Shown here piece after piece: positions 57,446-64,000 of a stretch of 64,000 bases of DNA. Both the position numbers and the translations under genes were made by a program. The stretch covers positions 6,768,001 to 6,832,000 of the forward strand of contig OY783195.1 in the NCBI GenBank assembly GCA_963678675.1, given 5' to 3'. The stretch comes from Xiphydria camelus (lineage: Eukaryota; Arthropoda; Insecta; Hymenoptera; Xiphydriidae). The number at the start of each line of letters is the position of its first letter. Position 1 is the stretch's first letter. A model generated the notes under the pieces. That model saw only the letters and a list, made by a program, of their open reading frames with translations, searched no databases and was not told where the DNA came from.

Positions 57446-57847
57446 ATGGGCATGTTCACAACTTTTTGTATAACTGTTTAAAGTGCATGAATCGGAAGAT
57501 TAGGGTATTAAAGTAATGTAGGTAAAATATGGGTCATTAAAAAAATGTTTTTCCATTATTTTTGAGATGTTAAAAGAGGCATTCGTTTTAAAGCGTCGCA
57601 CTTTCACCGCCATTTTAACTGACCAATCAGAGTCGGGCAACAGATTCGCCACCATTCACAAACCCGGGTTTGGGCCCTTGCCAATGGCTTTAGTGACGTC
57701 ACTAAGGATTTCGTTTGAATCGAAGTCAAACTTTAAACATTAAAAGAAAAGAAATTAGTGCTCAGAAAAAAAACAAACACATCTTATTAATAAGCACAAA
57801 AAGTATTAACGAATGAGCAAACAAAAAAAAATCGTGAACATGCCCAT
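57446..57847. mobile_element. MITE-K copy 2, with CCAAT and CRE
   Basis: Near-identical to 24602-24983. TIR AATGGGCATGTTCAC / GTGAACATGCCCAT. CCAATCAG and CCAATGG boxes and TGACGTCA at 57694-57701 are conserved. It has about 11 extra bases before CCTTGCCAATGG and a few others near 57770. No ORF. Confidence 0.88.
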
Positions 57848-57959
57848 GGAGATAAGGAGCGACGATCGTCATTCGCGCGAACAGTTCTAGCAAAAAGATT
57901 ACTGCGATCGACGTTACAAAAATAGTTGACATAAGAAATTTGACGATGGCACATAACAC

Positions 57960-59272
57960 TCCTTATATTAAGTATCACGTCAATATATTGTATGTTATAT
58001 AGATCTTTCTACAAAAACCCAATTAAATTATCAAATTTTAAAACATAAGATGAAATTTTTAGTTGAAATTGTCACGCTGATATTACCGTAAAAATATATT
58101 AAAATTTGGACCCCACGCAAAATCGTGCGTTTCCAGAAATCCGGGAAGCCGTAAATATCGTCTAACGAGCCAAAAATCGTAACTACGACTCCGCCAGCCT
58201 CCGAAGCCCAATGGAAACTGCCACTTTCATTCGAATGACTCGCGGAACGCGTGCGTAATTGACGACGCCGTTAAACCGCACAGCGGCGCATTAAAAATGA
58301 CAAACTAGCAGCTGGCCTTAATAATTCGATCGCCCACTGAACTTCTCGCGGTGTTTTACTTAAATAATCGTACAAACGTATACGCGTATGCGCGCGCGTA
58401 AGGAAGCCACGAAAGAGGACGTACGAATATTATAAATCGTCGCGAGAAACCTTCTCGTTATCCGCGCTCGGGTTTAAACGACGGAGCAATTCCCTCCCCG
58501 CGCGCGCCTGCTCTTCATTCTTATTAATCCCCCTTTAAGAATTTCGGCCCGTACCGCGACAGCTGACCGAGCTACATATATGCGTCGAGTACCCGCGCGA
58601 CTCGAAACTCACTCCGGGGGGGGGGAAGATAAGTAGGTATAACGCAACCAACCACCTCATTATCTCTCTTCTCTCTTACCGCTAGTTGCATTATAAGGTG
58701 TACCGGGTGTTCCGAAGGGATCTTCCGCTCCTTGGAAAATGTCCGCTCCCTCTCGCTTTAAATAACACCCGAGAAATACAAAATTCTTTGATATTCATGA
58801 TAGAGTCTGAGGTGTTCAAGCCGCTATGTTTCATGTACAGTTTTACATGCAAAGTATGTCTGGATAATGAAAATCAGGTGGTATTAGTAAGAATTTTAAT
58901 CCATTCTCACATTTCACTGATAAAGTATCGCCACGGACCGAGTTTTCGATCAGCTAAGGTTTTCACGGCATTCTTTTTACTACCTATATAAGTATAATAA
59001 ATTAATAAATCAAAAACTTTTCGTTTTGTAATTGATAAATTGATTATTTGAGTTGAACTTGACACGAGCAAATATACGAAAGTCTCGCAAATTAAATAAT
59101 TAATTACGTGTTTGTGAAAACATACGAGAGGGAGCAGTTTTCGATTACCCAGACATGCAGGGGAGTTGTTTTTGATCATGCGTGAACCCAGTTTATGATC
59201 AGGGATTCTAACACGTACAAAATGAGGCAGAATTATTGAAATAGATATTTTGTAACTTATTTATTAAAGTTA
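57960..59272. other. No gene seen
   Basis: AT-rich ends with a CpG-richer middle (58110-58630) and a G9 homopolymer at 58617. An agttttcgatcag-like word is repeated near 58937 and, inverted, near 59690, but no element could be bounded. Confidence 0.4.
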
Positions 59273-59341
59273 TTGAGCTGTACAACTTTGCTTCCGCCGT
59301 TTTCCTATATAGATGGCTATTATACAAAGTTGTACACCTAT
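59273..59341. mobile_element. 80-bp hairpin MITE, copy 4 (deleted to 69 bp)
   Basis: Left arm TTGAGCTGTACAACTTTGCT is intact. The right arm has lost about 11-15 bp of the stem (ATACAAAGTTGTACACCTAT remains). Flanked by TA (59271-59272 and 59342-59343). Confidence 0.75.
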
Positions 59342-59343
59342 TA

Positions 59344-60780
59344 TCTATTGACATTAATATTCTAATAATAATAGATTACATAATCTATGCAAGTAATAAA
59401 CAATAATTATGTAAAATTTTTTTTTAATTAACTCGTAACCGTTGCCTTTTTTTAAACTTCTGAAACTTTTACAACATTTCTTCCAACTTTTCCTCTAAGT
59501 TTTCTCTTCTTTTTCTTCTCAACTTTCTCTCTTTTAATTCTCGTTTTTTTAGCCTAGCTTCCTGGGCTGCTTTTCTTTTTCGGCTTTCCGTTTCTTTTCA
59601 AGAACTTGTTGGTGATACACTCTCGTCTTTGTATAAAATATTTTACTAAAAATTTAATACATATCTATGAGGGTTCAAATGTGATTAAGTGATCGAAAAC
59701 TGGGTCCGTGACAGTATATATGGTGTTTCCGGTTAAGAAAACCATCATTTTGTTTCATATGGTCTTTGTTTTTAACGTTAAACTATTGTACAGCAGTTAT
59801 TAATGATTGATTCATTCTGGAGAATACTAGGGACTTTTCATGAAGTTATGTTTTAATTAAAGAAATAATTTGAAGGTCTCCTTTATCGGAAAAACTATGG
59901 TCCATGAGCGAAATATTCTTTATCTGGAAATGACAATGCATGTAAAATATAGGAAAAAAGCACGGCGGCTTCCCTAGTGAATACAAGTCAAATTCGATCC
60001 TTAAAAAATGATAAGCTGTATGTTTGCGATCAAGATTATTGCGCCTTCAATTTTATTATTGCGCGGTAGTCTAATTGATGGACCCGGTAGTAAAAAGAAA
60101 TACTATAACTCGTAATTAATAATCGATTGATTTACGTTTATTTTAATTTTCCGATGATACATATATTTCGAGCAGTATGAAAAAGCATGTATGAGATTTA
60201 ACATTATTTCTTTCGCTTAAAAACATTATATTTTATAATCGAAATATAATTTATATTATAACTTTATTAAAATTTATAGTACAGCGATTAACATCCTTAT
60301 TGTTAATAGCAATTATATGATCTTCATTATTGCCGCGAAGAAGTATTCTAATTTGGTTAACACCGAAGCTATATACGTAGGTGTAAAAATCGTAAAATGT
60401 CACAATACGATTTTAACGAAATTAGAAGCGAAAAAGAATAATTATCTTTTTAATAAGAAAATAATGAAACTTATAAATTATACCACTACTCCGCAATGAT
60501 AAAATTGCAAATGCAATAATTTGGACCGCAAGAATTATTCTGATACAATAATAAATGATCGAGCGATATCCAAATCTCCACAGGAAAGATAGTATAGTAA
60601 CGATCTCTCACTTAACACTTCGATTGTCACACACAAGTAATAAGCGATAATCTTTTATCTACTCGAGTACTTTACGTTAGCTTCGTCATCCCTTAATATT
60701 TGTCTTAACGAGTCACTCGATTCACTAACCGTACGCCATATACGGAGCATTCCCAAATATTTCAATGTATAATATATAAA
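59344..60780. other. No gene seen
   Basis: AT-rich, with a T/C-rich stretch (59450-59590) and no recognisable repeat or gene. Confidence 0.4.
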
Positions 60781-61312
60781 TAGATGATATATTTATTTCG
60801 GCCCAGCGGCCATGAAATGGACTTGGTTAGGTGTCCTAATACAAAATTTTTTCTCTAGATCACTCACACTTCATACATCACACTCCATACCCTTGTATTG
60901 TTTTTCTCATTCTCTTTCCTTGCTTTTTCCATCTTTCTTACCACTCTACCTCTTCCCCAGTTCCTGAACTGAACAATATTTGACCAACCCCCACGTCTCC
61001 TGATTTTAAGCATCCGCAATTCATCACTAGATGCTCAAGAGACCCTTCTTCATCTCCGCATATTACACATCTCTTGTCTTCTCTCTGCATCCAGTGTTTC
61101 CTCGTCTCATCTAAGTTCTCGCATCTTGCCCTCGCAATCAATTTCTGGCTTCCACTCTTTCCGCTATTTAATAGATATCCGGGCAGATCATCCATTACTA
61201 TCTCCTTGTACCCTTCGCAGTAACGCGTTTTAGCAATTTTATTGGCCTGTTGTTGCAGTTGCACCGTCCTGTTCTTCTCACAGTGTATAATATAAATAGA
61301 AACGCGCGTCAA
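60780..61312 (-). pseudogene. LINE (non-LTR) 3' fragment with zinc-knuckle end
   Basis: The minus-strand frame at 60938-61312 (124 residues) ends in the arthropod non-LTR pattern: RARCENLDETRKHWMQREDK, then RCVICGDEEGSLEHLVMNC, a CCHC-type zinc-binding set (Cys-x2-Cys…His…Cys) found at the C-terminus of R1/Jockey-like ORF2 proteins. The fragment continues to a 3' tail with ggccgctgggccgaaataaa (about 60793-60812, minus strand), which would be the element's 3' end. Reverse transcriptase and endonuclease are missing, as in 5'-truncated LINE copies. Confidence 0.75.
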
Positions 61313-62540
61313 AAGACGCGGACGACCGAAGCGAACGTCATTACTTCCACAAATTACTCCGCAATCGTAAAATCGACCGTATAAGTATCAGCGGCGATAA
61401 GACGGGTAGGATTTTTTTTTGCCCGCGACTCTTTCCCTCCCCCTCCCACTTCTCTCTCTCTCTCTCTCTTTCGCATAATCACGCCGGGTATAAAGTTTCA
61501 CGCGGATCACCTCGCGTTCGGCCATCCGTCGGAATTCAAATTTAATGGAACTGCTCCTCGCTCGCGCCTCATTACGTCCTCCGCGCCGTCGTCGTCCGCT
61601 CGGGTCCGAGAGCCTGAACTCGACGTGTGATGCGGTATAATATATATCACCGCGACGCGTCAACTCCCCGACACACATACCTTGCTTAACTCCTCATTAA
61701 GAGGAGGACTATCCTCGGGAGTCCCTCCGGGCGAGGTCGTAAACCCCCGGCTGACGCCGCGCGAACGAAACGAATCGTGGGCCGAGGAAAAAAACCGGTA
61801 GTTACCGATTTCGAGAACGCGGTCGAGCGGGCGGGGAGAGGGTTCGCTTCCAGTCGCACCCGTGAAATTGAGGTGCACTCACGACCATTCGTCCGCGGCG
61901 AAAGTCGATCTTCTTTCTCGGTGGAGGCGAGAGGATATTCTGCCGCTGGATGGGTATATAGTTTCTACCCTCTGTACACGTCGTCGGTCTTATCACGCTC
62001 AGAAAATATGAAAATTGAGTTAAGACCGCCAATCGGTTGCTCTCTCAAGCCTTATATTTCTATCTCACGACTCGGCGTACCTCGACATTTTATACTTTTG
62101 CTATTCCCCATATATTTTTTTCGTCGTATCTCAAAATAATCAAAATTTAAATCTCACGTATAGGCCTGACTTAGGATAGGCCCGTACGTGTGATATAAAT
62201 GGCATTCAAGTGCATAATTTTATACATAAAAAAAATTACCAAGCTTTAAAAATAATTGCAGAACTTATTCACAGTGAAAAATCGTAAAATATTTAAAATC
62301 GCTCTCTCCTGAGAAATCATCAAAACTGAGATACGCCCTTACGTGATAAGACCGACGACGTGGATAAACAGTATAGATACTAGACGTGTGAACGGAAGTT
62401 GGAGGGTTATCGTATTCTGCACTATGATTGTATCGGCGAATCGAAGTGGACGGAGAACAGTGAAGTTGAAATGATGAGCATTGGATGCTCGAATTCTGGC
62501 ACTCTATATACCCTTTGTATGGCATTACGTACGCTTTTTA
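61313..62540. other. CpG-rich block, no gene
   Basis: Contains a (CT)n tract near 61450-61469 and overlapping arginine-rich frames on both strands. No domain or convincing splice site. Confidence 0.4.
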
Positions 62541-62547
62541 TTTAAAA

Positions 62548-62770
62548 AATACGATAGAAAGTGATAGAAAATTGTAGAAATGATTAAAAAATACCGCAGA
62601 GTGAGAAATTCTATTGTTTCTTATTATTTTCACATTGAACATCATGAGATCGACATAAGATCTGCATACGTTTCTATGGTATTAATATGAAAATGATAAG
62701 AAACGATTGATTACACGTTCTATGATATTTTTGAATCGCTCTTTCGCTATATTCTATCGTTTTCTGCCGG
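62548..62770. repeat. Imperfect palindrome
   Basis: Arms share ttgtttcttattattttcac and its approximate complement (gaaaatgataagaaacgatt) about 60 bp apart, and outer words acgatagaaa / tatcgttttctg. Probably a small decayed foldback element. Confidence 0.6.
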
Positions 62771-62849
62771 AAATACTCTTAACAGGGCTTTATATACCAC
62801 TATAGTGACAACTCAAAGTTATGAAAAATATTGGCATACAGAATAGCAT

Positions 62850-63110
62850 TTCATACGCTGCTTATAGCAAACGTTAATGTAGTAAAGTTTATAAGATAAT
62901 TTTGTATTTTGCAATACAACCCTTGTGGCATTTTCTACAATACAATCATTGGCATTCTTTATAATACAGCTAACTAGCATTTTTTATAGTACCGCCATAT
63001 GACAGTGTTTACAATACAACCTTGTTTTTATTAACATTTATTGCAATATAACCTTGTAAATTATCTGAAAATATGCAATATTATATTAATGTTTGTTATA
63101 CGCAGGAAAT
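62850..63110. repeat. Palindrome with short internal tandem repeat
   Basis: Outer arms gcttatagcaaacgttaatg and its approximate complement (attaatgtttgttatacgc) enclose three to four degenerate units of ggcattttctacaataca type, with a period of about 25-35 bp (62930-63030). Confidence 0.6.
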
Positions 63111-63543
63111 AAAGGGCCATGCAAAGGGCATGTAGTCCCAAAATTTGGGGATCCAATGCTCCTCATTTAAACTCCATTTTTCTCCGTGTAAGATTCGAAT
63201 TTCTCGGATGATTATGAAATAAAATTTATTACATGAACTATTTTCGTATACGCTCATTACTACAATATTAACCCAGGCTTGGGTCAGCCTCTGCCCGAGC
63301 CTTGCAGAAATGGACCAAGGCTAGCCCGAGGTTGGACTAAAGCGTAGAGACGCTAAGATTGCACGTAATCGCTCGACTTTTTGCTCGCAATGCCGATAGG
63401 AGACTAGTTGGCATGAATTAAACTGACATTTTATAAAAAGCTATTAAATCGAGTCGCCTGAACTAAACTTATTTTTCAATCAAATTGTAAATAAAAATAC
63501 GCGTCAATCGTCTTGAAATTGTTTTTAGGACGAAAGTACCGTA

Positions 63544-63625
63544 TGTCTGCGCTCAAACCGGATGGTATTCGTTTATTTCTTTATTTGATAGACACTCTGC
63601 TGTGACCGGTTTTGAACGCAGACAC
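63544..63625. repeat. Short hairpin
   Basis: tgtctgcgctcaaaccgg and its approximate complement (ccggttttgaacgcagac) form arms around a loop of about 45 bp. Identity unknown. Confidence 0.6.
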
Positions 63626-63872
63626 ACGTTATATTATTACTATCGCTACAATGAGAGAAATAATTGCTAGTGTCAAAAAAATATTTCTTGCATCAAGAAC
63701 ACAGGATCTTACAAATTAAAAAAAAAGTACAGATTCTTTTGATCGAAGAATATATCGAGGGCTTCATAACTCGAGTATAGCTTCGTTGGAACAAGAAACT
63801 CTTTCTGAGCGAAAAAAGCAATTACTCGAGCTTATCAAATATTTTCTTGCACGAAAAAAACTGTGGCTTAAG

Positions 63873-64000
63873 GATTCTCGAGCATTATACTAAAAATAGT
63901 GAGAAATGCTTGAAAATGATTGCATTCGGTAGATTGAAGTAAAAAAAAATTCAGTTAAATTTTCAAGTCTTTTAAGAAGCTCGTTGCAAAGATTTTTGAA
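63873..64000. repeat. Direct repeat copy 2, cut by window end
   Basis: Near-identical to 47285-47415 in the same orientation, with about four differences in 125 bp. Truncated at the window boundary. Confidence 0.85.

Overview
The window looks like nuclear DNA of an insect, most probably a hymenopteran and perhaps an ant. Reasons: one clear animal gene (a bHLH protein of the Net/ATOH8 family) in very wide non-coding flanks; short CpG-rich blocks alternating with AT-rich repeat-laden DNA; long (GA)n and (GT)n tracts; and remnants of mariner, copia, LINE, MULE/NOF-like and piggyBac-like elements. No operons, CRISPR arrays, tRNA or rRNA genes were seen. Species assignment is inference; nothing was searched against a database.

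Layout. 1-5.98 kb: repeats (an 80-bp hairpin element, MITE-A) and unassigned CpG-rich DNA. 5.985-6.485 kb: a terminal-inverted-repeat element carrying CCAAT and CRE motifs, just upstream of the gene. 6.89-9.75 kb: the net exon (coding 6898-8088) and a probable 3' UTR with three AATAAA signals and a degraded mariner inserted in it. 9.9-10.5 kb: a LINE 3' end broken by (GA)n. 11-17.7 kb: small elements plus a 1.15-kb composite satellite element at 15.1-16.3 kb. 19.66-20.59 kb: an element with long inverted repeats. 23.5-32.6 kb: many palindromic MITEs, a 490-bp GA array and a three-level nest of insertions at 29.5-30.1 kb. 32.9-34.9 kb: a 2-kb foldback holding a Harbinger-like and a piggyBac-like insertion. 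35.0-37.6 kb: a truncated copia interrupted by a Tc1/mariner-type transposon. 38.1-41.4 kb: a decayed element with NOF/MULE-like coding pieces, followed by a foldback at 42 kb. 43.7-64 kb: more MITEs, long-TIR elements, TTAA elements, a second copy of the CRE-bearing MITE, a LINE fragment on the minus strand, and a repeat cut by the window end.

The one cellular gene probably acts alone here as a transcription factor. Everything else I can name is mobile-element derived. Most striking: (i) an 80-bp, TA-flanked hairpin element in four copies with a very conserved stem; (ii) a set of palindromic MITEs that share one 12-bp terminus (CACTGAGAAAAA or CACGGAGAAAAA) but have unrelated interiors; (iii) two MITE families that both carry the TGACGTCA plus CCAAT promoter signature, one of them about 0.4 kb upstream of the net coding exon; and (iv) several filled-site/empty-site pairs within the window that define target-site duplications directly.
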